Source of the DNA: Georgenia subflava | GTDB taxonomy: Bacteria > Actinomycetota > Actinomycetes > Actinomycetales > Actinomycetaceae | Direction of reading: 5' to 3' | Length of the DNA: 64,000 nucleotides | NCBI RefSeq assembly: GCF_009193155.1 | Contig: NZ_VUKD01000006.1 | Location: 81,601 to 145,600, forward strand | Part shown: positions 10,045 through 19,367 of the stretch, piece by piece | Layout: every line of letters starts with the position of its first letter | Position numbering within the stretch: position 1 is the stretch's first letter | The notes under the pieces: model-generated | Seen by the model: only the letters and a program-made list of their open reading frames with translations | Told to the model about the DNA's origin: nothing | The model's database searches: none | Made by a program: the position numbers and the translations under genes

Positions 10045-10347
10045 TTGTCTCTGATCTTCGGGGCGCTGGACCTGCTGCTGCTGCTCTACCTGCTCGTCCT
10101 GATCGTGCGCCTCGTGTTCGACTGGGTGCAGGTCTTCGCGCGCTCCTGGAGGCCGACCGGAGTGCTCCTGGTCGTCGCCAACGGGGTCTATGCCCTCACC
10201 GATCCGCCGCTGCGCTTCCTGCGCCGGTTCATCCCGCCGCTGCGGCTGGGCCAGGTCAGCCTCGACCTCGGGTTCCTCGTGCTGTTCATCGGGGTGTCCC
10301 TCGCCCGCAGTCTCGTGCGGTACCTCGCATTTCTTACGCTCGCGTGA
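10045..10347 (+). CDS. YggT family membrane protein
   Basis: This 100-residue protein has two strongly hydrophobic stretches flanking a basic loop (DWVQVFARSWRPTG ... YALTDPPLRFLRRFIPPLRLG), the hallmark arrangement of YggT-family proteins encoded between sepF and divIVA. The start is TTG at 10045, only two bases after the sepF stop; no other start gives the conserved N-terminus. Its molecular role is not established; conservation of the position suggests a link to envelope growth or division. Confidence 0.88.
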   Translation: MSLIFGALDLLLLLYLLVLIVRLVFDWVQVFARSWRPTGVLLVVANGVYALTDPPLRFLRRFIPPLRLGQVSLDLGFLVLFIGVSLARSLVRYLAFLTLA

Positions 10348-10459
10348 TCGCGGCTAATGTCAACGCAGGCACTTCCAGATTACGGTCCGCTACGGTTGCT
10401 CCCGTGAGCAGCGGGACCGAAGGCTCATGACCGACCGACACGACACCGAGGTGACGACT

Positions 10460-11137
10460 ATGGCGCTGCTCACGGCAGACGACGTCCTCAACAAGAAGTT
10501 CCAGCCCACCAAGTTCCGGGAGGGCTACGACCAGGACGAGGTCGACGACTTCCTCGACGAGGTGGTCAACACGCTGCGCGTGGTGACCGGTGAGAACGAG
10601 GAGCTCAAGGCCAAGCTTGCCGCCGCCGAGCGCCGCATCGCCGAGCTGAGCCGCGGTGAGGGTGCCGGTGACGAGGCCCGCTTCGCGCCGGCCGCCGCCC
10701 CTGCCGAGGAGCCCACGGAGGAGCCGGTCGAGGAGCCCGCCGTCGAGGAGGCCCCGGCCCAGCCGGCTCCCCAGGCGTCCTTCGCCGCACCCGCACAGCC
10801 GACGGCCGCGCAGGCCGCGGCGGGTGGCGAGCCCGAGTCCGCGACCGGGATGCTCGCTCTTGCCCAGCGCCTGCACGACGAGTACGTGCGCAACGGCAAG
10901 GAGGAGGGTGACCGCCTCGTCTCCGAGGCCCAGACCGAGGGACAGCGCATCATCAAGGAGGCCGAGGACCAGCACAACCGGACCCTCACCCAGCTCGAGC
11001 AGGAGCGCTCGCTCCTGGAGCGCAAGATCGACGAGCTGCGCACGTTCGAGCGCGACTACCGCACCCGCCTGAAGAGCTACCTCGAGTCGCTGCTCAGCAA
11101 CGTCGAGAGCGGTGCGCCCAAGGCCGAGGGAATCTGA
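10460..11137 (+). CDS. divIVA: DivIVA/Wag31 polar growth protein
   Basis: DivIVA (Wag31) is a coiled-coil scaffold that marks curved membrane at poles and septa and directs peptidoglycan synthesis in actinobacteria. The 225-residue product begins MALLTADDVLNKKFQPTKFREGYDQDEVDDFLDEV, the N-terminal membrane-binding domain. A Pro/Ala/Glu-rich linker (about residues 75-130) follows, then a second coiled-coil segment (HDEYVRNGKEEGDRLVSEA ... LEQERSLLERKIDELR). The ATG at 10460 with GAGGTG seven bases upstream is preferred over an in-frame ATG at 10427, which adds eleven residues lacking homology. Confidence 0.95.
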   Translation: MALLTADDVLNKKFQPTKFREGYDQDEVDDFLDEVVNTLRVVTGENEELKAKLAAAERRIAELSRGEGAGDEARFAPAAAPAEEPTEEPVEEPAVEEAPAQPAPQASFAAPAQPTAAQAAAGGEPESATGMLALAQRLHDEYVRNGKEEGDRLVSEAQTEGQRIIKEAEDQHNRTLTQLEQERSLLERKIDELRTFERDYRTRLKSYLESLLSNVESGAPKAEGI

Positions 11138-11156
11138 CCCCGGACCACCCAGCCGC

Positions 11157-11192
11157 ACGGACGGCGACGACCCTCGGGTCGTCGCCGTCCGT
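11157..11192 (+). terminator. Strong hairpin terminator after divIVA
   Basis: Bases 11157-11173 and 11176-11192 are perfectly complementary, giving a 16-bp GC-rich stem with a CTCG loop, followed by a weak T-containing tail (CTTGTCCT). It closes the division cluster. Like many terminators in high-GC bacteria it lacks a full T tract. Confidence 0.8.
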
Positions 11193-11268
11193 CTTGTCCT
11201 CTCAGGTCCGCCGCCGCGGCCGAGCCTGCGGGTGCGCCTGCGTCGTCGGTCCTCGCGCGGGACCGTGG

Positions 11269-11274
11269 GAGACT
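11269..11274 (+). promoter_or_regulatory. -10 element of likely leaderless lspA promoter
   Basis: GAGACT lies seven bases upstream of the lspA ATG at 11282, with no Shine-Dalgarno between. This spacing would place the transcription start at the start codon. No convincing -35 is seen. Confidence 0.4.
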
Positions 11275-11281
11275 GACCGCG

Positions 11282-11956
11282 ATGGACAGCCAGCCCGAGA
11301 CGCCGCAGCGTCGACGTGACCTCTACCGCGACCCGACCGACGACGCTCCCGTGACCGCGCCGGGAGGACCCGCGGCGACGACCGAGCCGGTGGCGGAGCC
11401 GGCTGCACCCGCGCCGGCGACGTCGTCGCGTCGTCGACGGCTGCTCGTGCTGCTGCTCTCGCTCACGGCACTGATCGCCGTCGTCGACCAGATCACCAAG
11501 TGCCTGGCCGAGGCCCGGCTCGAGCAGGGCGTGATCGTCCCGGTGCTGGGAGACCTGCTCGGCCTCCAGCTCGTCTACAACCCGGGTGCGGCATTCTCCT
11601 TCGCCACCGGGATGACCTGGGTCTTCACCATCATCATGGTGGTCGTCGCCGTGGTCGTGCTGAGGGTCTCCAGGCGCCTGGGGTCCCTGGGGTGGGCGCT
11701 CGCGCTGGGGATGCTGCTGGGCGGCTGCCTGGGCAACCTCTACGACCGGCTCTTCCGCGACCCCGGCTTCGCGCGCGGGCACGTCGTCGACTTCATCAAC
11801 TACAACGGCTGGTTCGTCGGCAACATCGCCGACATCGCCATCGTCGGAGCGGCGATCCTCATCGCCGTCCTCGCCCTGCGCGGCCGGGAGATCGACGGCT
11901 CGCTCGCCTCGGACGCCGCGGAGCGGGCCGACGACGAGCGGGGCACCGATGCCTGA
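11282..11956 (+). CDS. lspA: LspA, prolipoprotein signal peptidase II
   Basis: LspA is the membrane aspartyl protease that cleaves lipoprotein signal peptides after diacylglyceryl modification. The 224-residue product has four hydrophobic segments and the two catalytic aspartates in GNLYDRLFR (about D155) and VGNIADIAI (about D184). The NPGAAFSFA motif is also present. An unusually long Pro/Ala-rich cytoplasmic N-terminus of about 50 residues precedes the first helix; a shorter start cannot be excluded, but no internal start has better support. It overlaps the next gene by eight bases. Confidence 0.94.
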   Translation: MDSQPETPQRRRDLYRDPTDDAPVTAPGGPAATTEPVAEPAAPAPATSSRRRRLLVLLLSLTALIAVVDQITKCLAEARLEQGVIVPVLGDLLGLQLVYNPGAAFSFATGMTWVFTIIMVVVAVVVLRVSRRLGSLGWALALGMLLGGCLGNLYDRLFRDPGFARGHVVDFINYNGWFVGNIADIAIVGAAILIAVLALRGREIDGSLASDAAERADDERGTDA

Positions 11957-12881
11957 CACGCGGTCGCTCCCGGTGCCCGACGGCCTCGCCGGGATGCGGG
12001 TCGACGCGGCCCTGTCGAGGCTCCTCGGGCTGTCCCGCACGCGCGCGGCCGAGCTCGCAGCCGCCGGACACGTGACCCTGGACGGCCGGGCCCTGGCCAA
12101 GTCGGACCGGCTCGTCGCCGACGGGTGGCTCGAGGTGACGCTGCCCGACGTCGCACCCGCCGCCGAGGCCGCGCCAGTCGCGGTCGAGGGCATGGCGATC
12201 GTCCACGAGGACGACGACGTGGTCGTGGTCGACAAGCCGGTGGGCGTGGCGGCCCACCCGAGCCCCGGGTGGGACGGGCCCACGGTGGTCGGCGCGCTCG
12301 GCGCCGCCGGGCACCGGGTGTCCACCTCGGGCGCAGCCGAGCGCCAGGGCATCGTGCACCGCCTCGACGTCGGTACCTCCGGCCTGATGGTCGTGGCGAA
12401 GTCCGAGCTCGCCTACACCGTGCTCAAGCGGGCCTTCAAGGAGCGCACGGTCGAGAAGGTCTACCACGCGCTGGTCCAGGGCCACCCCGACCCGTCCACG
12501 GGCACGATCGACGCGCCCATCGGCCGACACCCCAGCCAGTCGTACAAGATGGCGGTCGTCGCCGGCGGCAAGGAGTCCGTCACCCACTACGAGACGCTCG
12601 AGGCGATGGCCGGCGCGTCGCTGCTGGAGATCCACCTCGAGACGGGACGCACCCACCAGATCCGCGTGCACACCGCCGCGGTGCGCCACCCCTGCGTGGG
12701 TGACCTCACCTATGGTGCCGACCCCCGGCTGGCCGCCCGCCTGGGGCTGACCCGGCAGTGGCTGCACGCGGTGCGGCTGGGCTTCGAGCACCCGGCGACC
12801 GGCCGGTGGACGCAGGTGGGCAGCGAGTACCCCGAGGACCTCGCCCACGCGCTGGAGAGCATGCGGGAGGGAGCGCGATGA
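11949..12881 (+). CDS. rluD: RluA/RluD-family 23S rRNA pseudouridine synthase
   Basis: The enzyme isomerises specific uridines of 23S rRNA to pseudouridine. The 310-residue product has an N-terminal S4 RNA-binding domain ([34 protein letters not shown]). The catalytic domain carries the motif [15 protein letters not shown] with the nucleophilic aspartate at about residue 140, plus [11 protein letters not shown]. Adjacency to lspA is the common bacterial arrangement for RluD. Substrate positions cannot be read from sequence, so the RluD label rests on family and context. It is coupled on both sides. Confidence 0.88.
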   Translation: MPDTRSLPVPDGLAGMRVDAALSRLLGLSRTRAAELAAAGHVTLDGRALAKSDRLVADGWLEVTLPDVAPAAEAAPVAVEGMAIVHEDDDVVVVDKPVGVAAHPSPGWDGPTVVGALGAAGHRVSTSGAAERQGIVHRLDVGTSGLMVVAKSELAYTVLKRAFKERTVEKVYHALVQGHPDPSTGTIDAPIGRHPSQSYKMAVVAGGKESVTHYETLEAMAGASLLEIHLETGRTHQIRVHTAAVRHPCVGDLTYGADPRLAARLGLTRQWLHAVRLGFEHPATGRWTQVGSEYPEDLAHALESMREGAR

Positions 12882-13411
12882 GCGACGTGCTCGAGAGCGG
12901 CGACGGCGTCACCGTCGTCCGCGTGGACACCCGGGCGGGGCTGGAGCAGGCCTGGGACGTCCGCCTGGAGGTCTTCGTCACCGAGCAGCAGGTGCCGCTG
13001 GAGGAGGAGGTCGACGACCTCGACACCGCCTCCACGACGACGCACGTGCTCGCCGTCGACGACGCCCGCGGACGGGCCCTCGGCACCGGACGCCTGCTGA
13101 GCGATCCCGGCCACCCGGGCGAGGTCCACCTCGGACGGCTGGCAGTGCGTGCCGAGGCCCGCGGGCGCGGCATCGGGGCCAGGCTCGTGGTCGCCATCGA
13201 GGCGCTGGCGCTGGCCGAGCACGCGGTGAGTGCCGGTCCCTCCGACGCCGGCGGCCCGGACACGCGGGCGCTGGCCGTCACCGTGGTGCTGTCCGCCCAG
13301 GAGTCCGCGCTCGAGTTCTACCGCCGGCTCGGCTACTCCGTCGTCAGCGGCGAGCGGTACCTCGACGCCGGCATCTGGCACCAGGACATGGCACGCACCA
13401 TCAGCTCCTGA
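12878..13411 (+). CDS. GNAT-family N-acetyltransferase (ElaA-like)
   Basis: This 177-residue protein has the GNAT fold: [22 protein letters not shown] near the N-terminus, an acetyl-CoA-binding segment [20 protein letters not shown], and the C-terminal [28 protein letters not shown], which resembles the ElaA/YjcF subgroup. The substrate is unknown. The ATG at 12878 overlaps the rluD stop (ATGA); a longer opening inside rluD is not supported. It is the last gene of the lspA-rluD transcription unit. Confidence 0.85.
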   Translation: MSDVLESGDGVTVVRVDTRAGLEQAWDVRLEVFVTEQQVPLEEEVDDLDTASTTTHVLAVDDARGRALGTGRLLSDPGHPGEVHLGRLAVRAEARGRGIGARLVVAIEALALAEHAVSAGPSDAGGPDTRALAVTVVLSAQESALEFYRRLGYSVVSGERYLDAGIWHQDMARTISS

Positions 13412-13581
13412 GCGCGCCGGTACGTCAGGCGCCGGAGGCGGCTGTTCTGCGACGACCCACTGGCCGGCCCGCCCGCGGACCACGCCGCCCCATGACGACA
13501 CGCTGGACCCGACACGCCGGGCCCCGGCGACGCGCCGGGGCGGGCCGCGCCTGCCTGGCCGGACCTGTCGGTACCCCGACC

Positions 13582-13587
13582 TAGACT
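13582..13587 (+). promoter_or_regulatory. -10 element of likely leaderless dnaE promoter
   Basis: TAGACT is followed by six bases and then the dnaE ATG (13594). There is no ribosome-binding site in between, so transcription probably starts at the start codon. No clear -35 is visible. Confidence 0.55.
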
Positions 13588-13593
13588 GGCCCC

Positions 13594-16500
13594 ATGGCTG
13601 CCGGAGGATCTGATGACTTCGTCCACCTCCACGTGCACACCGAGTACTCGATGCTCGACGGCGCCGCGAAGCTGGACCCGCTCTTCGACGAGGTGAACCG
13701 GCTCGGCCAGAAGGCCATCGCCATGACCGATCACGGCTACATGTTCGGGGCATACGACTTCTGGTCGAAGGCACGCAGCGCCGGCGTCAAGCCGATCATC
13801 GGCGTCGAGGCCTACCTCACCCCGGGCACCGCCCGGGCCGACAAGACCCGGGTGCGCTGGGGCGACGACTCCCAGAGCGATGACGACGTCTCGGCGCGCG
13901 GCTCCTACACCCACATGACCATGCTCGCCCGCACCACCGAGGGCATGCACAACCTGTTCCGGATGGCCTCGCTCGGCTCCCTGGACGGGCAGATGGGCAA
14001 GGCGCCGCGCATGGACCGCGAGCTGCTCACCACGTACGGCCAGGGTCTCACCGCCACGACCGGCTGCCCCTCCGGCGAGGTCCAGACCCGCATCCGGCTC
14101 GGCCAGTACGACGAGGCCGTGCGCGCCGCCGCCGAGTTCCAGGACATCTTCGGCAAGGAGAACTACTACGTCGAGCTGATGGACCACGGCCTCGACCTGG
14201 AGAAGCGGGTCATCAAGGACCTGCTGCGCCTGGCCAAGGACATCGACGCACCCCTGCTCGCCACGAACGACTCGCACTACGTCAAGGCCGAGGACCACAC
14301 CACCCACGACGCCCTGCTGTGCATCAACTCCGGGTCCGTGCTCGCCGACCCGAACCGCTTCCGGTTCACCGGCGACACCTATTACGTGCGCTCCGCAGCG
14401 GAGATGCGCCACCTCTGGCGCGAGCTGCCCGAGGCCTGCGACAACACGCTCCTGGTGGCCGAGCAGTCCGACGTCGAGTTCCGCACCGCCGCCCAGGGCG
14501 CCAACTACATGCCCGTCTTCGAGGTCCCGGCGGGCGAGGACGAGCACTCCTGGTTCGTCAAGGAGGTCGAGAAGGGGCTGCACTACCGCTACCCCGAGGG
14601 CATCCCGGACCACGTGCGCAAGCAGGCCGAGTACGAGGTCGGCGTCATCACCCAGATGGGCTTCCCCGGGTACTTCCTCGTGGTCGCCGACTTCATCAAC
14701 TGGGCGAAGTCCCGCGGCATCCGCGTGGGCCCCGGCCGTGGCTCGGGCGCCGGGTCGATGGTCGCCTACGCCATGCGCATCACCGACCTCGACCCCCTGG
14801 TGCACGGCCTGATCTTCGAGCGCTTCCTCAACCCCGACCGTGTGTCGATGCCCGACTTCGACGTCGACTTCGACGAGCGCCGGCGCGGTGAGGTCATCGA
14901 CTACGTGACCCAGAAGTACGGCGACGACCGCGTCGCCCAGGTCGTCACCTACGGCACGATCAAGGCCAAGCAGGCCCTGAAGGACTCCTCCCGCGTGCTC
15001 GGCTACCCGTTCGCGATGGGGGAGAAGCTGACCAAGGTGATGCCGCCGTCGGTCATGGGCAAGGACATCACCCTCTCGGGCATCTTCGACCCCAAGGACA
15101 AGCGCTACGCCGAGGCCGAGGAGTTCCGCCAGGTCCACAGCACGGACCCGGAGGCGCAGAAGATCGTCTCGACCGCCCAGGGCCTGGAGGGCATCAAGCG
15201 TCAGTGGGGCGTGCACGCCTGCGCCGTCATCATGTCCTCGGAGCCGCTGATCGACATCATCCCGATCATGCGCCGGCCCCAGGACGGGGCGATCATCACG
15301 CAGTTCGACTACCCGACCTGCGAGGGCCTCGGGCTGCTGAAGATGGACTTCCTCGGCCTGCGCAACCTCACGGTCCTCGACGACGCGCTGAAGAACCTCG
15401 AGATCAACGGCAAGGAGCAGGTCGACCTCGAGACCCTGCCGCTGAAGGACGAGAAGACGTTCGCGCTCCTCGGCCGCGGCGACACCCTCGGCGTGTTCCA
15501 GCTGGACGGCGCCGGCATGCGGACCCTGCTGCGGCTGATGCGCCCGGACGACTTCGAGGACATCTCCGCCGTCGGTGCCCTGTACCGGCCGGGCCCGATG
15601 GGTGCGAACTCGCACACGAACTACGCGCTGCGCAAGAACGGCCAGCAGAAGATCGAGCCGATCCACCCCGAGCTCGAGGAGCCGCTGCAGGAGATCCTCG
15701 GCACCACCTACGGCCTGATCGTGTACCAGGAGCAGGTCATGGCCATCGCGCAGAAGGTCGCCGGGTACACGCTCGGCCAGGCCGACCTGCTGCGCCGCGC
15801 GATGGGCAAGAAGAAGAAGGCCGAGCTGGACAAGCAGTACGCCTCCTTCGAGGGCGGCATGCTCGAGCGCGGCTACTCCGCCGCGGCCGTCAAGGCGCTG
15901 TGGGACATCCTGCTGCCGTTCTCCGACTACGCGTTCAACAAGGCGCACTCGGCCGCCTACGGCGTCGTGTCCTTCTGGACGGCGTACCTCAAGGCGAACT
16001 ACCCGACCGAGTACATGGCCGCCCTGCTCACCTCGACGCAGGACAACAAGGACCGGCTCGGGCTGTACCTGGGCGAGTGCCGGCACATGGGCATCACCGT
16101 GCTGCCCCCGGACGTCAACACCTCGGCGGCGAACTTCACCCCGGTCGGCACCGACATCCGCTTCGGCCTGGCCGCGATCCGCAACGTCGGTGCCCACGTG
16201 GTGAAGGCGATCATCGAGACCCGCGAGGAGAAGGGCGAGTTCACCTCGTTCACCGACTTCCTCGACAAGGTCCCCGCAGTCGTCTGCAACAAGCGCACGA
16301 TCGAGTCGCTGATCAAGGCCGGTGCGTTCGACACCCTCGGGCACACGCGTCGTGCCCTGGTGGCCCGGCACGAGGAGGCCATCGACGCGGTGGTCGACGT
16401 CAAGCGCAACGAAGCCGTGGGCCAGTTCGACCTCTTCGCCGCCCTCGGCGGGGACGACGGCGCGGCCGGCGGGTTCACCGTGGAGATCCCGGACCTGCCC

Positions 16501-17142
16501 GAGTGGGACAAGAAGCAGAAGCTCACGTTCGAGCGCCAGATGCTCGGCCTGTACGTCTCCGACCACCCCCTCGCGGGGCTCGAGCACGTGCTCCAGCGTG
16601 CGGCGGACACGCAGATCGCCTCGTTGCTCGAGGACGACGCCCGGCCCGACGGCGCCAACGTGCACGTCGCCGGGCTGGTCACCTCGCTGCAGCGCAAGAT
16701 GACCAAGAACGGCAACCCCTGGGCGATCGCGACGGTGGAGGACCTGGCCGGGTCGATCGAGGTGCTCTTCTTCCCGCAGACGTTCGCCACCGTCTCCACG
16801 GCGCTGGCCGAGGACACGATCGTCACGGTCCGGGGCCGGCTGAACCGGCGCGACGACATCCCGACGATCTACGCCCAGGAGATGACGCTGCCGGACGTCT
16901 CGGACGCCGAGAACGGACCCGTGAGCCTCACACTCCCGTCGAACCGGTGCACGGAGCCGGTCGTTGAGCAGCTGCGCGGCATCCTGACCAACCACCCCGG
17001 CCAGGCCGAGGTGCGCCTGCGCCTGACCAGCCCGGGCCGGGCGACGGTGATGAAGCTGGCCGACAACCTGCGGGTGGAGCCCACCCCGGCGCTGTTCGGC
17101 GACCTCAAGGCGCTGCTCGGCCCCAGCTGTCTGGTGCACTGA
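13594..17142 (+). CDS. dnaE: DnaE, DNA polymerase III alpha subunit
   Basis: DnaE is the replicative C-family polymerase. The 1182-residue product has the N-terminal PHP domain (HLHVHTEYSMLDG, MTDHGYMFGAYDF). The palm carries the catalytic aspartates in PDFDVDFDERR (about residues 420-430) and in KMDFLGLRNL (about D585). The fingers (LRRAMGKKKK), a helix-hairpin-helix region and an OB-fold (VHVAGLVTSLQRKMTKNGNPWAIATVEDL) follow. Length and order match DnaE1, the essential polymerase of actinobacteria, rather than the error-prone DnaE2. It ends about 30 bases before a conserved palindromic hairpin. Confidence 0.97.
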   Translation: MAAGGSDDFVHLHVHTEYSMLDGAAKLDPLFDEVNRLGQKAIAMTDHGYMFGAYDFWSKARSAGVKPIIGVEAYLTPGTARADKTRVRWGDDSQSDDDVSARGSYTHMTMLARTTEGMHNLFRMASLGSLDGQMGKAPRMDRELLTTYGQGLTATTGCPSGEVQTRIRLGQYDEAVRAAAEFQDIFGKENYYVELMDHGLDLEKRVIKDLLRLAKDIDAPLLATNDSHYVKAEDHTTHDALLCINSGSVLADPNRFRFTGDTYYVRSAAEMRHLWRELPEACDNTLLVAEQSDVEFRTAAQGANYMPVFEVPAGEDEHSWFVKEVEKGLHYRYPEGIPDHVRKQAEYEVGVITQMGFPGYFLVVADFINWAKSRGIRVGPGRGSGAGSMVAYAMRITDLDPLVHGLIFERFLNPDRVSMPDFDVDFDERRRGEVIDYVTQKYGDDRVAQVVTYGTIKAKQALKDSSRVLGYPFAMGEKLTKVMPPSVMGKDITLSGIFDPKDKRYAEAEEFRQVHSTDPEAQKIVSTAQGLEGIKRQWGVHACAVIMSSEPLIDIIPIMRRPQDGAIITQFDYPTCEGLGLLKMDFLGLRNLTVLDDALKNLEINGKEQVDLETLPLKDEKTFALLGRGDTLGVFQLDGAGMRTLLRLMRPDDFEDISAVGALYRPGPMGANSHTNYALRKNGQQKIEPIHPELEEPLQEILGTTYGLIVYQEQVMAIAQKVAGYTLGQADLLRRAMGKKKKAELDKQYASFEGGMLERGYSAAAVKALWDILLPFSDYAFNKAHSAAYGVVSFWTAYLKANYPTEYMAALLTSTQDNKDRLGLYLGECRHMGITVLPPDVNTSAANFTPVGTDIRFGLAAIRNVGAHVVKAIIETREEKGEFTSFTDFLDKVPAVVCNKRTIESLIKAGAFDTLGHTRRALVARHEEAIDAVVDVKRNEAVGQFDLFAALGGDDGAAGGFTVEIPDLPEWDKKQKLTFERQMLGLYVSDHPLAGLEHVLQRAADTQIASLLEDDARPDGANVHVAGLVTSLQRKMTKNGNPWAIATVEDLAGSIEVLFFPQTFATVSTALAEDTIVTVRGRLNRRDDIPTIYAQEMTLPDVSDAENGPVSLTLPSNRCTEPVVEQLRGILTNHPGQAEVRLRLTSPGRATVMKLADNLRVEPTPALFGDLKALLGPSCLVH

Positions 17143-17170
17143 CGGCCGCCTCGAGGCTTCTCGTCCCCTC

Positions 17171-17215
17171 AGGCCGAAGGGTTCGTACCGATATCCGGTA
17201 CGAACCCTTCAGTCT
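17171..17215. terminator. Palindromic hairpin between dnaE and the S4 gene (copy 1 of a repeated element)
   Basis: Arms 17176-17190 and 17196-17210 form a perfect 15-bp stem around the loop ATATC. Four further pairs (one G-T) outside a C-A mismatch extend it to 17171-17215. It lies between convergent genes and probably acts as a bidirectional terminator. A closely related hairpin occurs at 56083-56125. Confidence 0.75.
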
Positions 17216-17238
17216 GTTCATGGCGGTACGCCCGGGGC

Positions 17239-17469
17239 TCAGCCGACCCGGGCGGACAGCATCCCCGAGGGCAGTGCGACCTGGACGAGCATGCCGGCGG
17301 CGAGCTGGCGGCCACGGCGGGTCTCCACCGCACCGTCGACGCTGACCTCGCCGTCGGCGATGAGGTCGCGGGCGTGCGCGCCGGACTCGGCCAGGTTCGC
17401 GAGCTTGAGGAACTGCCCCAGCCGGATGGTGCCCGTGGTCGGGACGGTGGGGACGTCGTCGATGCTCAT
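17239..17469 (-). CDS. Small S4-domain RNA-binding protein (YbcJ-like)
   Basis: The 76-residue product from the ATG at 17469 is essentially one S4 domain: [51 protein letters not shown]. Free-standing S4 proteins of this kind bind structured RNA, and some take part in ribosome assembly or quality control, but the specific target is unknown. On the reverse strand CAGGAT stands six bases before the ATG without a Shine-Dalgarno, suggesting a leaderless mRNA. It is divergent from hisD and convergent with dnaE. Confidence 0.85.
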   Translation of the reverse strand: MSIDDVPTVPTTGTIRLGQFLKLANLAESGAHARDLIADGEVSVDGAVETRRGRQLAAGMLVQVALPSGMLSARVG

Positions 17470-17527
17470 ACCCCGATCCTGCCAGCACGCGGGTGGACCG
17501 CCCGGCCGCCGACCTGGACCGGGCACC

Positions 17528-17533
17528 TAGGAT
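17528..17533 (+). promoter_or_regulatory. -10 element of likely leaderless hisD promoter
   Basis: TAGGAT lies seven bases before the hisD ATG (17541). The intervening CGAGAGC is too close to act as a ribosome-binding site. The short region 17470-17540 also serves the divergent S4 gene. Confidence 0.5.
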
Positions 17534-17540
17534 CGAGAGC

Positions 17541-18896
17541 ATGCTCAAGCGCACGGACCTGCGTGGTCAGTCCCTCACCGCTGCCGAGCTCGCCGCCACG
17601 CTGCCGCGGGCCGCACTGGACGTCGAGGGGGCGCTGGAGGCGATCCGGCACGTGCTGGCCGACGTGCGGGAGCGCGGTGCGGCCGCCCTGCGCGACCTCG
17701 CCGAGCGGTTCGACGGCGTCCGGCCCGAGCACATCCGGGTGCCTGCCGCGGCGCTCACCGACGCCCTCGAGCACCTCGACCCCGATGTCCGCGAGGCCCT
17801 CGAGATCTCCATCGCGCACAACCGCGCCGGTCACACCGCGCAGCTGCCGACGGAGACCAGCACCGAGATCACCCCCGGCGGCCACGTGCACCAGCGCTGG
17901 GTGCCGGTGCGCCGCGTCGGGCTCTACGTGCCCGGCGGGCTCGCCGTCTACCCGTCGAGCGTGGTGATGAACGCCGTCGCCGCGCAGGTCGCCGGTGTCG
18001 AGCAGCTGGCCATCGCCTCGCCGCCGCAGAAGGAGTTCGGCGGCCTGCCGCACCCCGTCATCCTCGCCGCCTGCGCGCTGCTCGGCGTCGACGAGGTCTA
18101 CGCGGTCGGCGGTGCGCAGGCCGTCGCCATGCTCGCCTACGGCGCGGGTGTCGAGAACGACGTCGACCGCGCCGACCTGGCCGCCGCCGAGCTGGACGGC
18201 GAGCTGCTCTGCGAGCCGGTCGACGTCGTCACCGGCCCGGGCAACATCTACGTCGCCGCCGCCAAGCGCGCCGTGATGGGCACCGTCGGCATCGACGCCG
18301 AGGCCGGAACCACGGAGATCGCCGTCCTCGCCGACGCCACCGCAGACCCGGCACACGTGGCCGTGGACCTCATGTCGCAGGCCGAGCACGACCCGGCCGC
18401 CGCCTCGGTGCTGATCACCGACTCGCCCGACCTCGCGGACGCGGTCGACGCCGAGATCACCACGCGCGTCGCCGCCACGAAGCACGCCGAACGCGTGCGG
18501 ACAGCCTTGACGGGCCCCCAGTCCGGCACCGTCCTCGTCACCGACCTCGACCAGGCCGTCGCCGTCGCCGACGCCTACGGTGCCGAGCACCTGGAGATCC
18601 AGACAGCCGACGCGGCATCGGTGGCCGGCCGGATCCGCAACGCCGGCGCCATCTTCGTCGGCCCCTACTCACCGGTGCCGCTGGGGGACTACCTGGCCGG
18701 GTCCAACCACGTGCTCCCCACCGGCGGGACTGCCCGCTTCGCCAGCGGCCTCAACGTCACGGCCTTCATCAAGTCGGTGCAGGTCATCGAGTACGACGAG
18801 ACGGCGCTCAAGCAGCTCGCCGCACCGCTGACGGCGCTGGCGACGTCGGAGGACCTGCCCGGGCACGCCGAGGCCGTCAACGCCAGGTTCGAGTAG
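17541..18896 (+). CDS. hisD: HisD, histidinol dehydrogenase
   Basis: HisD is a zinc enzyme that oxidises L-histidinol to L-histidine in two NAD-dependent steps. The 451-residue product contains [62 protein letters not shown] and HLEIQTAD, all diagnostic. The ATG at 17541 is chosen because it follows a -10 element at leaderless distance; an upstream in-frame ATG at 17493 would lie before that promoter. HisC and later his genes follow only after an interruption of more than 4 kb. Confidence 0.96.
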   Translation: MLKRTDLRGQSLTAAELAATLPRAALDVEGALEAIRHVLADVRERGAAALRDLAERFDGVRPEHIRVPAAALTDALEHLDPDVREALEISIAHNRAGHTAQLPTETSTEITPGGHVHQRWVPVRRVGLYVPGGLAVYPSSVVMNAVAAQVAGVEQLAIASPPQKEFGGLPHPVILAACALLGVDEVYAVGGAQAVAMLAYGAGVENDVDRADLAAAELDGELLCEPVDVVTGPGNIYVAAAKRAVMGTVGIDAEAGTTEIAVLADATADPAHVAVDLMSQAEHDPAAASVLITDSPDLADAVDAEITTRVAATKHAERVRTALTGPQSGTVLVTDLDQAVAVADAYGAEHLEIQTADAASVAGRIRNAGAIFVGPYSPVPLGDYLAGSNHVLPTGGTARFASGLNVTAFIKSVQVIEYDETALKQLAAPLTALATSEDLPGHAEAVNARFE

Positions 18897-19367
18897 GTGG
18901 CTCGAGTGCCGATGAGGAAGATTCCGCGCCGTCTCGCCCGCGCCCCGATCTCGTTGTTCAAGGCCGGGCTCGGGTGGGTCTTCGGCGGTGTCCTGGTCAT
19001 GGTCGAGCACACCGGCCGCACCAGCGGACTCCGGCGGTACGTCGTCCTCGAGGTCGTGATCCCGGAGGCGGGCGCGGTCGTCGTCGCCGCAGGTTATGGG
19101 CGCCGGTCGCAGTGGTTCCGCAACATCGTCGCCGACCCCCGGGTACGGCTGTGGCGGGGCGGAGTCGTCGGCGTGCGGGCGGTCGCCGAGGTGCTGCCGC
19201 CGGCCGAGGCACGGGCGCTCCTCGAGCGCTACCGGCGGGAGCACCCGCTACGTGCCCGGTTCGTCGCACGCGCCCTCGGCATCGAGGGGCTGACCTCGGC
19301 CGACCCGCTTCCTGCCGACGTCGGCGAGCGGGTGCCCCTCGTGCGCGTCGCCGCCGTGCCGAGGTGA
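18897..19367 (+). CDS. Deazaflavin-dependent nitroreductase-family protein (DUF385-like)
   Basis: This small protein (156 residues from GTG 18897, directly after the hisD stop) resembles the F420-dependent nitroreductase family found mainly in actinobacteria. Diagnostic features are a basic N-terminus, VMVEHTGRTSGLRRYVVLEVVIPEAGAVVVAAGYGRRSQWFRNIVADPRVRLWRGG and the small beta-barrel pattern. Members reduce quinones, nitroimidazoles or fatty acids with F420H2, but cofactor use is inferred from the family only. GTG 18906 and ATG 18912 are alternative starts. It is coupled to the following transporter by GTGA overlap. Confidence 0.8.
   Translation: MARVPMRKIPRRLARAPISLFKAGLGWVFGGVLVMVEHTGRTSGLRRYVVLEVVIPEAGAVVVAAGYGRRSQWFRNIVADPRVRLWRGGVVGVRAVAEVLPPAEARALLERYRREHPLRARFVARALGIEGLTSADPLPADVGERVPLVRVAAVPR

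Noticed and set aside
10334..12352. Long reverse-strand frame across divIVA, lspA and rluD
   Set aside because: It overlaps three recognised genes and translates to low-complexity sequence; a shadow of biased codon use.
13333..17139. A 1268-codon open frame on the reverse strand opposite dnaE
   Set aside because: It is antisense to an unmistakable DnaE, has low-complexity Val/Gly/Arg/His-rich translation without motifs, and is expected from third-position GC bias.
17493..17540. ATG 17493 as the hisD start
   Set aside because: It would lie upstream of the TAGGAT element at leaderless distance from ATG 17541, and the added residues are not typical of HisD.
18974..19363. Extended N-terminus of the MFS transporter
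   Set aside because: The extra 130 residues overlap the upstream oxidoreductase gene in another frame and are low-complexity; GTG 19364 with GTGA overlap is the natural start.
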